Program-made: the position numbers and the translations under genes
In this document: in pieces, positions 1-12,088 of the stretch
Layout: each line of letters starts with the position of its first letter
Numbering within the stretch: position 1 is the first letter of the stretch
Assembly (NCBI GenBank): GCA_036562265.1
Contig: DATCKS010000236.1
Span: 1-15,952, forward strand
DNA length: 15,952 nucleotides
Source of the DNA: DASVDK01 sp036562265 [NCBI: Thermodesulfobacteriota bacterium]
GTDB taxonomy: Bacteria; DASVDK01
Direction of reading: 5' to 3'
The notes under the pieces: model-generated
Seen by the model: the letters and a program-made list of their open reading frames with translations, nothing else
What the model was told of the DNA's origin: nothing
Databases searched by the model: none

Positions 1-726
1 CCGCGTGCCCATGACCAGGCCGTCGAGCGGGGTGAAGCCCATCGTCGTCGCCACGCTGGCCCCGTTCCGGATGGCGCAGAGGCTCGCGCCGTTGCCGAGG
101 TGCGCGACCACGACCCGACCGCCGGCCGCCTCGGGCGCGACCGACGGCAGGGCGAAGGTCACGTACTCGTACGAGAGGCCGTGGAAGCCGTAGCGGCGGA
201 TTCCCTGGGCCGCGTAGGCGCGGGGGAGGGCGAAGGCCCTGGCGACGGGAGGCTGGGTGACGTGGAAGGCCGTGTCGAAGCAGGCGACCTGCGGCACGCC
301 GGGAAGCGCCGAGCGGACGGCCCGGATCGCCTCGGTCTGGTAGGGCTGGTGGAGCGGCGCGAGCGGGACGAGGCGCTCGAGGTCCTCGAGGACGGCGTCG
401 TCGACGAGGACCGGCTGCGTGTACGCCTCGCCGCCGTGGACGAGCCGGTGGCCCACCGCGATCGGCGCCGCGCCGTCGGCGTGGCCGCGCAGCCAGGTGA
501 CCACCTCGGCGATCGCCCCGAGGTGGCCGCGCGGCATGCCGGCGCTCACCGGGCGGTCGACGAGCGTCCGGCCCGCCGTGTCGGCGACGGTGAAGCGCGG
601 CCGGCCGCCGATCCCCTCCACCTGCCCGTGCTCCGCCTGTACGAGGGCCCCGTCGAGCCCGACGCCGAAGACGCCGAACTTGACGCTCGAGGAGCCCGCG
701 TTGACGACGAGAACCCGCTCGGCCAC
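1..726 (-). CDS. ackA: Acetate kinase, N-terminal 242 residues (gene runs off the left edge)
   Basis: Converts acetyl-phosphate plus ADP to acetate plus ATP in the cytoplasm. The reverse strand from 726 reads without a stop to base 1 and starts MAERVLVVNAGSSSVKFG, the first phosphate-binding motif of acetokinases. Further family landmarks follow: GHRLVHGG (Arg about 94), FDTAFH (Asp about 151), YGFHG (His about 182), HLGNGAS, and MGFTPLDGLVMGTR at the edge. The last codon in the window is the Arg that aligns with the catalytic Arg of the GTR motif. About 160 C-terminal residues lie outside, judging by the usual length near 400. The start is a GTG 13 nt after the xfp stop; its SD is poor, so translational coupling to xfp is likely. 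Pairing with xfp fits the family role exactly, because phosphoketolase makes the acetyl-phosphate that this enzyme uses. Propionate/butyrate kinase is a less likely reading given the neighbour. Confidence 0.95.
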   Translation of the reverse strand, partial: MAERVLVVNAGSSSVKFGVFGVGLDGALVQAEHGQVEGIGGRPRFTVADTAGRTLVDRPVSAGMPRGHLGAIAEVVTWLRGHADGAAPIAVGHRLVHGGEAYTQPVLVDDAVLEDLERLVPLAPLHQPYQTEAIRAVRSALPGVPQVACFDTAFHVTQPPVARAFALPRAYAAQGIRRYGFHGLSYEYVTFALPSVAPEAAGGRVVVAHLGNGASLCAIRNGASVATTMGFTPLDGLVMGTR

Positions 727-739
727 GGCCGGTTCGGCG

Positions 740-3136
740 CTACCAGACGCGCGCCCGGACGGCCGCCGCCGATCGCGGTTCGGACGCCGAGTACGCGCCC
801 CAGGTCCAGTCGCGGATCTCGGGCATGTCTTCTCCGTACATCGTGATGTACTGCTTGTGCTCGATCAGCCGGTCGCGCAGCGCCTGCCGCGCGTACGCGG
901 CGATGTAGCCGAGCTTGGGCACCCGGTCGATCACGTCGCCCACCAGGTGGTAGCGGTCGATGTCGTTGCGCACGACCATGTCGAACGGCGTCGTCGTGGT
1001 CCCCTCCTCCTTGTAGCCCCGCACGTGCAGGTTGCGGTGGTTCGTGCGCCGGTACGTGAGCCGGTGGATCAGCCAGGGGTACCCGTGGAAGGCGAAGATG
1101 ATCGGCTTGTCGGTCGTGAAGAGGCTGTCGAACTCCCGGTCCGAGAGGCCGTGGGGGTGTTCGGTGTTCGGCTGCAGCTTCATGAGGTCGACGACGTTCA
1201 CGACGCGGACCTTGAGATCGGGGAAGTACTTCCGCAGGAGGTCGACCGCGGCGAGCGTCTCGAGGGTCGGGATGTCGCCCGCGCAGGCCATGACGACGTC
1301 CGGCTCGCCGCCCACGTCGTTGCTCGCCCAGTCCCAGATCCCGATGCCGGCCGTACAGTGCTTCACGGCCGCGTCCATGTCGAGGTACTGGAGCGCCGGC
1401 TGCTTGCCCGCGACGACGACGTTCACGGTGTTGCGGCTCCTGAGGCAGACGTCGGTCACGTAGAGGAGCGTGTTCGCGTCGGGCGGCAGGTAGACGCGGA
1501 TGATGTCGGGCTTCTTGTTGGTGACGACGTCGATGAAGCCGGGGTCCTGGTGCGAGAAGCCGTTGTGGTCCTGGCGCCAGACGTGGGAGGTGAGCAGGTA
1601 GGTGAGCGACGCGATGGGCGCCCGCCAGGGGACCTCCTTGCTCGACACCTTGAGCCACTTGGCGTGCTGGTTGAACATCGAGTCGACGATGTGGACGAAG
1701 GCCTCGTACGACGTGAAGATCCCGTGTCGGCCCGTGAGGAGGTAGCCCTCGAGCCAGCCCTGGAGGGTCGTCTCGCTGAGGATCTCCATGGCGCGCCCGT
1801 CGGGGGCGAGGTGGTCGTCGTCCGGCAGCCGCTCGGCGACCCAGGTGCGGTCGGTCGCCTCGAAGACGGCGGACAGGCGGTTCGAGGCGATCTCGTCCGG
1901 GCCGAAGAGGCGGAAGTTCGTGGGGTTGGCCCGCATGACGTCGCGGATGAACTGCCCGAGGACGTTCGTGGCCTCGGCCACCACCCTCCCCGGCTCGGGG
2001 ACGTCGACGGCGTAGCGCCGGAAGTCGGGGAGCCTGAGGTCGCGCAGGAGGAGCCCGCCGTTGGCGTGCGGGTTCGCCCCCATGCGGCGGGTCCCCTTCG
2101 GCGCGAGGGCCCGCAGGCGCGGCACCGGCGCGCCGGTCTCGTCGAAGAGCTCCTCCGGCCGGTAGCTCTTCATCCACGCCTCGAGGATCTTCACGTGCTC
2201 GGGCTTCGAGGCCAGCTCCGCGAGCGGCACCTGGTGGGAACGCCAGCTCCCCTCGATCGTCTTGCCGTCGACCTCCTCGGGGCCGGTCCAGCCCTTCGGG
2301 GTCCTGAGGACGATCATCGGCCAGCGCGGGCGGTCGGTCCTGCCGTTCGCCCGCGCCTCGTGCTGGATGCGCGCGATCTCGTCGAGCACCGCGTCGAGCG
2401 TCTCCGCCATCTTCCGGTGCATGACCATGGGATCCGACCCCTCGACGAAGTAGGGCCGGTACCCGTAGCCGACGAGGAGGCTCTCGAGTTCCTCGCGGCC
2501 GATCCTCGCGAGGATCGTCGGGTTCGCGATCTTGTAGCCGTTCAGATGGAGGATCGGCAGCACGGCGCCGTCGCGAGCGGGGTTGAGGAACTTGTTCGAG
2601 TGCCAGGACGCGGCGAGGGGGCCGGTCTCGGCCTCGCCGTCGCCCACCACGCAGGCGACGATGAGGTCGGGATTGTCGAAGGCGGCGCCGTAGGCGTGGG
2701 CGAGCGAGTAACCGAGCTCGCCCCCCTCGTTGATGGACCCCGGCACCTCGGGTGCCACATGGCTCGGGACGCCCCCCGGGAACGAGAACTGCTTGAAGAG
2801 CCGCCGCATCCCCTCGGCGTCCTGCGAGACGCTCGGGTAGAGCTCGCTGTACGTCCCCTCGAGATACGTGTTGGCCACGAGCGCGGGCCCGCCGTGCCCG
2901 GGACCGGTCACGTAGATCATGTTGAGGTCGCGCTCGTTGATCACGCGGTTCAGGTGGACGTAGATGAAGTTGAGCCCGGGCGCCGTCCCCCAGTGGCCGA
3001 GCAGTCGCGGCTTGATGTGCTCGAGCCTGAGCGGTTCGCGCAGGAGGGGGTTGTCGAGGAGGTAGATCTGCCCGACGGACAGGTAATTGGCGGCTCGCCA
3101 GTAGGCGTCGATCGCCTCGAGCGTGGCCTCGTCCAT
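740..3136 (-). CDS. xfp: Xylulose-5-phosphate/fructose-6-phosphate phosphoketolase
   Basis: Thiamine-diphosphate enzyme that phosphorolytically cleaves xylulose-5-P (to acetyl-P and glyceraldehyde-3-P) and, in dual-specificity members, fructose-6-P (to acetyl-P and erythrose-4-P). The 798-residue product has the normal family length. Visible motifs are LGHWGT (His48), GPGHGG (78-83), the family signature NEGGELGY (136-143), and the ThDP/Mg site GDGEAETG (165-172) followed by [12 protein letters not shown]. The three-domain transketolase-like layout appears complete, with an intact C-terminal region. The ATG at 3136 is preceded by AGGTGA that overlaps the TGA stop of glgP. The gap to glgP is 8 nt and to ackA 13 nt, so it is the third gene of the operon. 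Substrate preference cannot be read from the sequence. Lying after pgm and glgP argues for use of fructose-6-P, and this is inference. Confidence 0.97.
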   Translation of the reverse strand: MDEATLEAIDAYWRAANYLSVGQIYLLDNPLLREPLRLEHIKPRLLGHWGTAPGLNFIYVHLNRVINERDLNMIYVTGPGHGGPALVANTYLEGTYSELYPSVSQDAEGMRRLFKQFSFPGGVPSHVAPEVPGSINEGGELGYSLAHAYGAAFDNPDLIVACVVGDGEAETGPLAASWHSNKFLNPARDGAVLPILHLNGYKIANPTILARIGREELESLLVGYGYRPYFVEGSDPMVMHRKMAETLDAVLDEIARIQHEARANGRTDRPRWPMIVLRTPKGWTGPEEVDGKTIEGSWRSHQVPLAELASKPEHVKILEAWMKSYRPEELFDETGAPVPRLRALAPKGTRRMGANPHANGGLLLRDLRLPDFRRYAVDVPEPGRVVAEATNVLGQFIRDVMRANPTNFRLFGPDEIASNRLSAVFEATDRTWVAERLPDDDHLAPDGRAMEILSETTLQGWLEGYLLTGRHGIFTSYEAFVHIVDSMFNQHAKWLKVSSKEVPWRAPIASLTYLLTSHVWRQDHNGFSHQDPGFIDVVTNKKPDIIRVYLPPDANTLLYVTDVCLRSRNTVNVVVAGKQPALQYLDMDAAVKHCTAGIGIWDWASNDVGGEPDVVMACAGDIPTLETLAAVDLLRKYFPDLKVRVVNVVDLMKLQPNTEHPHGLSDREFDSLFTTDKPIIFAFHGYPWLIHRLTYRRTNHRNLHVRGYKEEGTTTTPFDMVVRNDIDRYHLVGDVIDRVPKLGYIAAYARQALRDRLIEHKQYITMYGEDMPEIRDWTWGAYSASEPRSAAAVRARVW

Positions 3137-3144
3137 GGTTCACC

Positions 3145-5672
3145 TCACCGCTGCCAGAGGATCTGGTTCGCCTCGAGGGGGATCGCCGCGTCCGGATGCG
3201 CGGGCACGGCGCGCGCCGTGTAGTGCCAGGCCGGCCGCGTCGCGGGGATGCGGGCGGCGTAGACGTACCCGGGCTCCGGGCCGGGCAGCCGCGCGCCCCG
3301 CACGAGCGTCTCCCGGACCGGCGGCCCCCCGTCGAGCGGATCGGCGTAGAGCTCCACCCGGATCGCGTCGGGGTCGAGGGAGCCGGTGAAGAGCTCCACG
3401 CGGAACGCGTGATGCCCGCCGGCCGTGTCGACCGAGACGGCGCCGAATCGGAGCGCCCGGAAGTCGCGCGCGAGGTGTCGCCGCCAGTCGGTCAGGCGGC
3501 GGCCGAGGGCCGCGTCGTCGGACGCGCGGCGGCGATAGGCCGCCGCGGCCGGCAGGTAGTGCCGCTCGGTGTACTCCCGCACCGTCCGGTCGGCCGAGAA
3601 CCGGAGCGTCAGGCGGGCCATGCTCTCCCGCACGCGCGCGAGCCAGGCGACCGGGATGCCGCGGACGTCCCGGTCGTAGAAGCACGGGACGACGTCGCGT
3701 TCGAGCCGGTCGTAGAGCGCCGCGGCCTCGGCCGCGTCCCGGGACGGGCCGTCGTCCGGTCCGTCGGCGCCGTCGAGCGCGAAGCCCAGGTCCGGCGCGT
3801 ACGCCTCGGCCCACCAGCCGTCGAGCGTGGAGAGGTTCAGCCCGCCGTTGGCGAGCACCTTCATCCCGCTCGTGCCGCTCGCCTCGTAGGGTCGGCGCGG
3901 CGTGGTGATCCACACGTCCACACCCTGCACGAGGTGCCGGGCGAGGACCATGTCGTAGTCGCCGACGAAGGCGACGCGCGACCGCACCTCGGGCCGCTCG
4001 CGGATGAAGCGCACCCAGGCCTGCACCAGGGCCTGGCCCTCCCGGTCGTGCGGGTGCGCCTTGCCGGCCACGATGAGCTGCACGGGGCGTTCCCGGCTCG
4101 TGAGGAGCCGGACCAGACGGTCCTCGTCGTGCAGGAGGAGGGTCGGGCGCTTGTACGTCGCGAAGCGACGGGCGAAGCCGAGGGTCAACGCCTCCGGGTC
4201 GAACGCCTCGCGGGCCTGGGCGATGTCGCCGTCGTAGGCGCCGGCCGCCGCCAGCTCGCGGGCGACCCGCTCGCGCACGTAGCGGACGAGGGCGCGGCGG
4301 TTCTCGGTGCGCATGCGCCAGAGCGCCTCGTCGGGGAGCCGGCGGATGGCTGCCGCCGCGTCCACCGCCGCGCCATCCCAGGGGCAGGCGCCGCACGCCG
4401 TCTCCCAGAGCCGCGCGGCCGGAGCCGAGTCCCACGAGGGGACGTGGACCCCGTTGGTGACGTGCACGACCGGGACCTCGGCCTCCGGCCAGCGGGGGAA
4501 GATCGGCTGGAAGATCGGCCGGCTGGTCCGCGCGTGGAGCGCGCTCACGGCGTTGACGGCGCCGCTGCCGCGCGCGGCCAGGTAGGCCATGTTGAACGGC
4601 TCGGACGGGTCGTCGGGCCGTGCCCGGCCGAGGGCCAGGAGTTCGGTGAGATCGAGGCCCAGCTCCTTCTTCGCGTAGTGGCCGAGGAGGCGCGCCACGA
4701 GGTCGGGCGCGAAGCGGTCGAAGCCGGCGTCGACCGGCGTGTGCGTGGTGAAGACGTTGCCGGCACGGGTGACGGTGAGCGCCACGTCGAACGGGTGCCC
4801 GGTCTCCGCCATGAAGCTGCGCGCCCGCTCGAGCACGACCAGCGCGGCGTGCCCCTCGTTCAGGTGGCACACCTCGGGCCGGATCCCGAGGGCGTCGAGC
4901 AGCCGCCAGCCGGCGATGCCGAGCACCATCTCCTGCTGCAGGCGAAGCTCCGGGCCGCCCCCGTACAGCTCGCTCGTGATGCCGCGAATCATCGGCGGGT
5001 TGGCCGGGTCGTTGCTGTCGAGGAGGAGGAGCCGCACCCGTCCCACCGTCGCCTGCCAGGCGCGCAGCCACACCGTGTAGCCGGGCATCGGGATGGCCAG
5101 GCGCACCCACCGGCCGCTCGCGTCCCGCACCGGCGTCACGGGGAGCTGGCCCGGGTCGTTGTAGGGGTAGAGGGCGCGCTGGGTGCCGTCGGGCTCGAGC
5201 ACCTGGCGGAAGTACCCCTGCTGGTAGAGCAGGCCGACGCCGACGACCGGGACGCCGAGGTCGCTGGCCGCCTTGAGCTGGTCGCCGGCCACGTTGCCGA
5301 GCCCGCCCGCGTAGATCGGCAGCGCCTCGCTCAGCATGAACTCGAGGCTGAAGTAGGCGACCGCCGTGAGCGGCGAGTCGGGGTGGGTGCGGGCGAACCA
5401 GGTGTCGCGCGCAAGGTAGCGGCGCCGCGCCGCGATCATCGCCGTGGCCCTGGCGCGCAGCTCGCGGTCGGTGCAGATCTCGTGCAGGCGCGTCAGCGAG
5501 GCGGTCTGCAGGACGGCCCACGCGTTGTGGGTGAGCCCCCAGAGTTCTGGCTCGATCCGCTCCCACAGGGCGTCCTCCGCGTGGTCGAAGGTCCACCGGA
5601 GGTCGAGCGCGAGCGCCGTGAGCTCCTCCCACCCCCGGCGCGCCTCCGCCGAGAGGTCGCGGCCGGGGTCCC

Positions 5673-5676
<4 letters not shown>
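3145..5676 (-). CDS. glgP: Alpha-glucan (glycogen/maltodextrin) phosphorylase, DUF3417-type
   Basis: Pyridoxal-phosphate enzyme that releases glucose-1-phosphate from alpha-1,4-glucans with inorganic phosphate. The 843-residue product starts [19 protein letters not shown]. Its first 100 or so residues resemble the N-terminal DUF3417 region of the long bacterial phosphorylases rather than the E. coli GlgP/MalP type. The catalytic half follows, with [59 protein letters not shown] and IVAGKAHP. The PLP site EASGTSGMK has its lysine at residue 606, and is followed by [13 protein letters not shown]. The ATG at 5676 overlaps the pgm TGA as ATGA (4 nt), which fixes the start and implies translational coupling. 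The open frame runs on upstream to 6807, but that part is only a shadow of pgm. The gene feeds glucose-1-P to Pgm, encoded just before it. Confidence 0.96.
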
Positions 5677-7322
<1,646 letters not shown>

Positions 7323-7324
7323 GC

Positions 7325-7364
7325 GTACCTCCGTTCGGGGGCTCGGGTCCCGAACGGATGGTAC
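7325..7364 (-). promoter_or_regulatory. Leader hairpin sequestering the pgm Shine-Dalgarno sequence
   Basis: A near-perfect dyad lies directly before the pgm ATG. On the plus strand the arms are GTACC TCCGTTCGGG (7325-7339) and CCCGAACGGA T GGTAC (7349-7364). This makes a 15-bp stem with one bulged base (7359) and a 9-nt loop (7340-7348). In the minus-strand mRNA the 3' arm contains the whole GGAGGU of pgm, ending 2 nt before the AUG, so the folded RNA would hide the ribosome binding site. Seen directly: the repeat and its overlap with the SD. Inferred: a translational switch or RNA-binding-protein site. The same dyad could be a DNA operator, because an extended -10-like TGGTACCAT sits in its upstream arm. 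No U-tract follows, so a classical intrinsic terminator is unlikely. Confidence 0.65.
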
Positions 7365-7381
7365 CAGATGCGTCGTGGAGG

Positions 7382-7423
7382 CAGGCCGTACGCCGCCTAT
7401 CGAGGCGATCGGCGGCAGGCCTG
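7382..7423 (-). terminator. Two-step GC-rich stem-loop after sdhB (possible terminator, no U-tract)
   Basis: The structure starts 17 nt beyond the sdhB stop. The outer arms CAGGCC (7382-7387) and GGCCTG (7418-7423) enclose inner arms GCCGCC (7392-7397) and GGCGGC (7411-7416). Inside these, after a T/C mismatch, ATCG pairs with CGAT around the 3-nt loop AGG (7403-7405). That is 16 pairs in total with a 4/1 internal loop. It is placed where the sdhCAB transcript should end and before the pgm leader. No run of T follows on the minus strand, so it may act as a 3'-end stabiliser or Rho-assisted terminator rather than an intrinsic one. Confidence 0.45.
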
Positions 7424-7440
7424 AGCGATCGGCGCGACGC

Positions 7441-8220
7441 CTAGGCCGCGTCCTCCTTCTTGTCGGCCAGGGCGCCGCGCGCGCGCCGCGAGGCCGCCAG
7501 GTAGTCGCGGTTGAGGCGCGAGATGAAGCCGATGCTGATCTCCTTCGGGCAGACCGCCTCGCACTCGCCGTAGAACGTGCAGTTGCCGAAGCCCTCGCGG
7601 TCGTGCGCCGCCACCATGCGCAGGACGCGGGTGTCGCGCTCGGGCTGCCCCTGGGGCAGGAGCCCGAGGTGGGACACCTTGGACGCGACGAAGAGCATGG
7701 CCGACGCGTTGGGGCAGGCCGCGACGCAGGCGCCGCACTGGATGCACTGCGCGGCGTCGAAGGCCTTGTCGGCGTTGGGCTTGGGCACGGGGATCGTGTT
7801 GGCCTCGGGCGCGCTGCCGGTGTTCACCGTGATGTAGCCGCCCGCCTGGATGATCCGGTCGAGGGCCCTCCGGTCGACCACGAGGTCGCGGATGACCGGG
7901 AACGCCTTGGCCCGCCACGGCTCGAGCGTGAGCGTCTCGCCGTTCTTGAAGCTGCGCATGTGGAGCTGGCAGACGGCGGTTCCCCGTCCCGGCCCGTGGG
8001 CGCGCCCGTTGATGACGAAGCCGCACGAGCCGCAGATCCCCTCGCGGCAGTCGTGCGCGAAGGCGATCGGCTCCTCGCCGCGGGCGACGAGCTGCTGGTT
8101 CAGCACGTCGAGCATCTCGAGGAACGACATGTCCGGGTTGACGTCGGTGGCCTTGTACGTGACCAGCCGACCCGGGTCGTTCCGGTCGCGCTGGCGCCAG
8201 ACTCTCAGCGTGAACTCCAC
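7441..8220 (-). CDS. sdhB: Succinate dehydrogenase/fumarate reductase iron-sulfur subunit
   Basis: Carries electrons from the flavin subunit to the membrane cytochrome b through three iron-sulfur clusters, on the cytoplasmic face of the membrane. The 259-residue product has the N-terminal plant-type ferredoxin motif CREGICGSC plus a later Cys (C58, C63, C66, C84) for [2Fe-2S]. [12 protein letters not shown] (C159, C162, C165, C169) and [14 protein letters not shown] (C214, C220, C224) serve the [4Fe-4S] and [3Fe-4S] clusters. I chose the GTG at 8220 (MEFTLRVW). It follows GAGGT, which overlaps the sdhA stop, and gives a normal N-terminus. An open extension up to 8367 reads as low-complexity shadow of sdhA and is rejected. 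It is the last gene of sdhCAB, 7 nt after sdhA. Confidence 0.96.
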   Translation of the reverse strand: MEFTLRVWRQRDRNDPGRLVTYKATDVNPDMSFLEMLDVLNQQLVARGEEPIAFAHDCREGICGSCGFVINGRAHGPGRGTAVCQLHMRSFKNGETLTLEPWRAKAFPVIRDLVVDRRALDRIIQAGGYITVNTGSAPEANTIPVPKPNADKAFDAAQCIQCGACVAACPNASAMLFVASKVSHLGLLPQGQPERDTRVLRMVAAHDREGFGNCTFYGECEAVCPKEISIGFISRLNRDYLAASRRARGALADKKEDAA

Positions 8221-8227
8221 GGTGACC

Positions 8228-10168
<1,941 letters not shown>

Positions 10169-10178
10169 GTGTGCCTCC

Positions 10179-10847
10179 TTACCCGATGAGTCCGGTCATG
10201 ACGGCCAGCGGCACCGAGATGTTGCCCGCCACGACGATCGCGGCCACGATCGGCCCGAGGGCGTTCAGCGCGCGCTCCGTTCGGCGGGCCTCGACCCCGA
10301 GCGTCCGCAACATGCTCGAGACGCCGTGGGAGAGGTGGAAGCCGAGCGCCACCATGGCGAGGATGTAGAAGAGCGAGACGTACCAGACGCGGAAGCCGGT
10401 CACGACGTTGCTGTAGACGTCCATGGGGACGAACTGTCCAGGGGCGTACCCGACCGCGCCGAACGTGAAGTGCAGCAGGTGATAGATGATGAAGAGGAGG
10501 AGGATCACCCCGCCCCACCGCATGGTGCGGGCGGCGTAGTTGTCGGGAGCTTTCGCCTGCACGTAGCGGACCGGCCGCGCCGCGCGACTGTGCCGCGTCA
10601 ACTGGTAGGCCGACGCGATGTGGAGCACCACGGCCACCAGGAGGACGACGCGGGCGATCCAGAGCGCGCCCGAGTAGCCGAGGAAGTCGGCGCCGAACTC
10701 GCGCAACGCCAGGGCGTAGGCGTTGAACGACTCCCGGCCCGCGTAGATCTTCATGTTGCCCGCCATGTGGACGATGACGAAGCCCACCAGGATGAGGCCC
10801 GTCACGGCCATCACGATCTTCTTCCCGACCGTCGATTTCGGCAGCAT
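10179..10847 (-). CDS. sdhC: Succinate dehydrogenase cytochrome b558-type membrane anchor
   Basis: Membrane anchor that binds heme b and exchanges electrons with quinone. The 222-residue product has about five hydrophobic helices, roughly at 11-30, 61-82, 111-132, 154-176 and 198-220. This is the single-polypeptide b558 family pattern, which replaces separate SdhC and SdhD. Candidate heme-ligand histidines lie inside helices: His27 (VHMAGN), His76 (VLHIAS), His123/His126 (IYHLLHF) and His171/His174 (FHLSHG). The two-heme arrangement typical of the family is therefore plausible. The ATG at 10847 is preceded only by a G-rich run (GGGGGG), a weak SD. As first gene of sdhCAB it has a 5' leader that carries a stem-loop (10880-10919). 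Confidence 0.94.
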   Translation of the reverse strand: MLPKSTVGKKIVMAVTGLILVGFVIVHMAGNMKIYAGRESFNAYALALREFGADFLGYSGALWIARVVLLVAVVLHIASAYQLTRHSRAARPVRYVQAKAPDNYAARTMRWGGVILLLFIIYHLLHFTFGAVGYAPGQFVPMDVYSNVVTGFRVWYVSLFYILAMVALGFHLSHGVSSMLRTLGVEARRTERALNALGPIVAAIVVAGNISVPLAVMTGLIG

Positions 10848-11001
10848 CGCCCCCCGTCCCGTACGAACGTGCGATTCATCCGGCGGACGTAAGCCCGCGA
10901 CCCGGCTCCGTCCCGCCGGATCGGTGCGATCAGTGCTGACCCGGTGTCGCTTCAGGATACCACTGTCGCGTCCCGAATGACGGGGGTCACCCCCCTGGTC
11001 C
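10848..11001 (-). promoter_or_regulatory. sdhCAB upstream region with leader stem-loop
   Basis: The 154-nt gap before sdhC holds an imperfect inverted repeat. CCGGCGGACG (10880-10889) faces CGTCCCGCCGG (10909-10919), 10 pairs with one bulge, and inner AGCC/GGCT pairing is possible. The 3' end of the structure lies about 32 nt upstream of the sdhC ATG on the mRNA. A -10-like TATCCT occurs on the minus strand at 10959-10954, but I see no convincing -35, so the promoter is only a suggestion. Near 10982-10994 is a short palindrome, GGGGGT-C-ACCCCC, shortly after the stop of the next gene upstream; it could mark that transcript's 3' end. Confidence 0.35.
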
Positions 11002-11931
11002 TCATCGTCCGCGGGAGCGGCCCTTCGCCGGCAGGTCGAGGACGACCTCCATCTCGAGCTGCTCGCCCTCCACGTCCGGAGGCAGCGGGGGGAGGCCGGC
11101 CTCGCGCGCCTTGTCGAGCGCGCTCACGATCGACCAGTCGAAGGCGCCGTCGCCCGTGAGTTCCGCGAGCCCGGCCGAGAGGACGCGGCCGCTGCGCGCC
11201 ACGGTGAGCGAAACCCGCGCCGTCCCGCGGGACCGGCGCTCCGGCGGGATCCAGTACGCGGTGACCGCCCGGCGAACCGTCTCGGCGTAGGCCTCGAGCG
11301 CGCGCTCGCGGGCGGCCGCCGCCTCGCGGATGCGGGCCCGGGCCTCGCCGAGCGCCCGCGCCCGTACCTCCGCGGCCTCGCGCCAGCGGCCGACCAGGGC
11401 CTCCACACTCAGCGCCTCGTCGAACGGCACCCCCGCGCAGTACGCGAGCACCCGCATCAGCGCCGGCCGCGTCGCCGCGACGTCGATCCGCCAGGCGAGC
11501 GGCTCGGCTCCGGGGAGGGTGACCTCGATGGCCACCGTGCGGCCGGCCGCGAGCGCCGCCACGAGGTCGAGGTGGTCGCCGCCGGCCCGGACCGCCTCGT
11601 CGCCGCGCTCCGAGGCCGACCAGACCTCCTCGATCGCCGGCCCGTCGTCGACGCGGTAGCGAACGGTCGCGTGCGGCCCCAGAGGCGCCGCCGGACGCCA
11701 GCCGAACCGGACGCCGAAGGCGCCGGGAGGGTCGTCCCCCCGCTCGCAGCCCACCCTGAGGCGGCCCGGCATCGAGGTCCCGAGCGCCGTCCGGGGCGAC
11801 TCGGCGGCGTCGACGCTCGCCCAGAGGCTGGTCGCGCCGTCGGGCAGGTCGGCACGCTCGAGCAGCCAGGCGGCGCGGGCCTTTGCCGGCAGGAGGGCGG
11901 CCAGCACGAGGAGGATCGCGAGGTTCCGCAT
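11002..11931 (-). CDS. Exported protein with C-terminal TonB/TolA-like domain
   Basis: The 309-residue product has three visible parts. Residues 1-20 are a signal peptide ending in ARA before AWLL. Residues about 50-165 are a beta-rich region with a GRLRVGCE start, RYRVDDGPAIEEVW, and Cys62 and Cys165 that could pair; it loosely recalls the VasI-like domain of type VI secretion accessory proteins. An Ala/Arg/Glu-rich helix, probably coiled coil, follows at 178-222. Residues 214-300 fit a TonB/TolA C-terminal domain (AYWIPPERR, SLTVARSGRVLSAG, then LPPLPPD). I chose the ATG at 11931 because it begins the signal peptide directly; a GTG at 11952 in frame has an SD only 1 nt away. It lacks the Pro-rich spacer expected of TonB. 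Whether the N-terminus is cleaved or stays as an anchor is open. A role in envelope integrity or energy transduction is inference. Confidence 0.75.
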   Translation of the reverse strand: MRNLAILLVLAALLPAKARAAWLLERADLPDGATSLWASVDAAESPRTALGTSMPGRLRVGCERGDDPPGAFGVRFGWRPAAPLGPHATVRYRVDDGPAIEEVWSASERGDEAVRAGGDHLDLVAALAAGRTVAIEVTLPGAEPLAWRIDVAATRPALMRVLAYCAGVPFDEALSVEALVGRWREAAEVRARALGEARARIREAAAARERALEAYAETVRRAVTAYWIPPERRSRGTARVSLTVARSGRVLSAGLAELTGDGAFDWSIVSALDKAREAGLPPLPPDVEGEQLEMEVVLDLPAKGRSRGR

Positions 11932-12088
11932 GGCTACCGCCGATCGTCGCACGCCTCCGGGCCGCCGTCCACGACCGGCGCGCCGAGGTTACCCGTGCGC
12001 TCGCGTTGCCTGTATGATAGAAAAACGCTGTTCTCCGCTGCCGCCGGCCCCTCGGCCGGCGCCCCGGACACAGGCTGGAGGGTTCACG
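11932..12088 (+). promoter_or_regulatory. Divergent gap with candidate promoter and leader hairpin of the TRAP operon
   Basis: The gap separates the leftward TonB-domain gene from the rightward dctPQM operon. The only A/T-rich patch is at 12011-12025 and contains TATGAT (12013-12018), a fair -10 box (5 of 6 to TATAAT). The best -35 partner is TTACCC (11989-11994) at 18-nt spacing, which is weak. Downstream, in the expected leader, an 8-bp perfect hairpin CGCCGGCC / GGCCGGCG (12042-12049, 12054-12061) has a 4-nt loop. The SD GGAGG at 12077-12081 lies outside the hairpin and is free. An activator-dependent promoter would explain the poor -35, but this is inference. Confidence 0.45.

Noticed and set aside
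546-3143. Long second minus-strand frame overlapping xfp and ackA
   Set aside because: Its translation is Arg/Pro/Ala-rich without family motifs; it is an off-frame reading of xfp and of the start of ackA.
419-3223. Plus-strand open frame of 934 codons antisense to xfp
   Set aside because: Low-complexity Arg/Val/Glu/Asp-rich translation typical of antisense shadows at high GC. The minus-strand xfp is an unmistakable full-length enzyme.
10982-10994. Short palindrome GGGGGT-C-ACCCCC as a terminator for the TonB-domain gene
   Set aside because: Only a 5-6 bp G/C stem with a 1-3 nt centre and no T-run; noted within the intergenic entry but too weak for a separate call.
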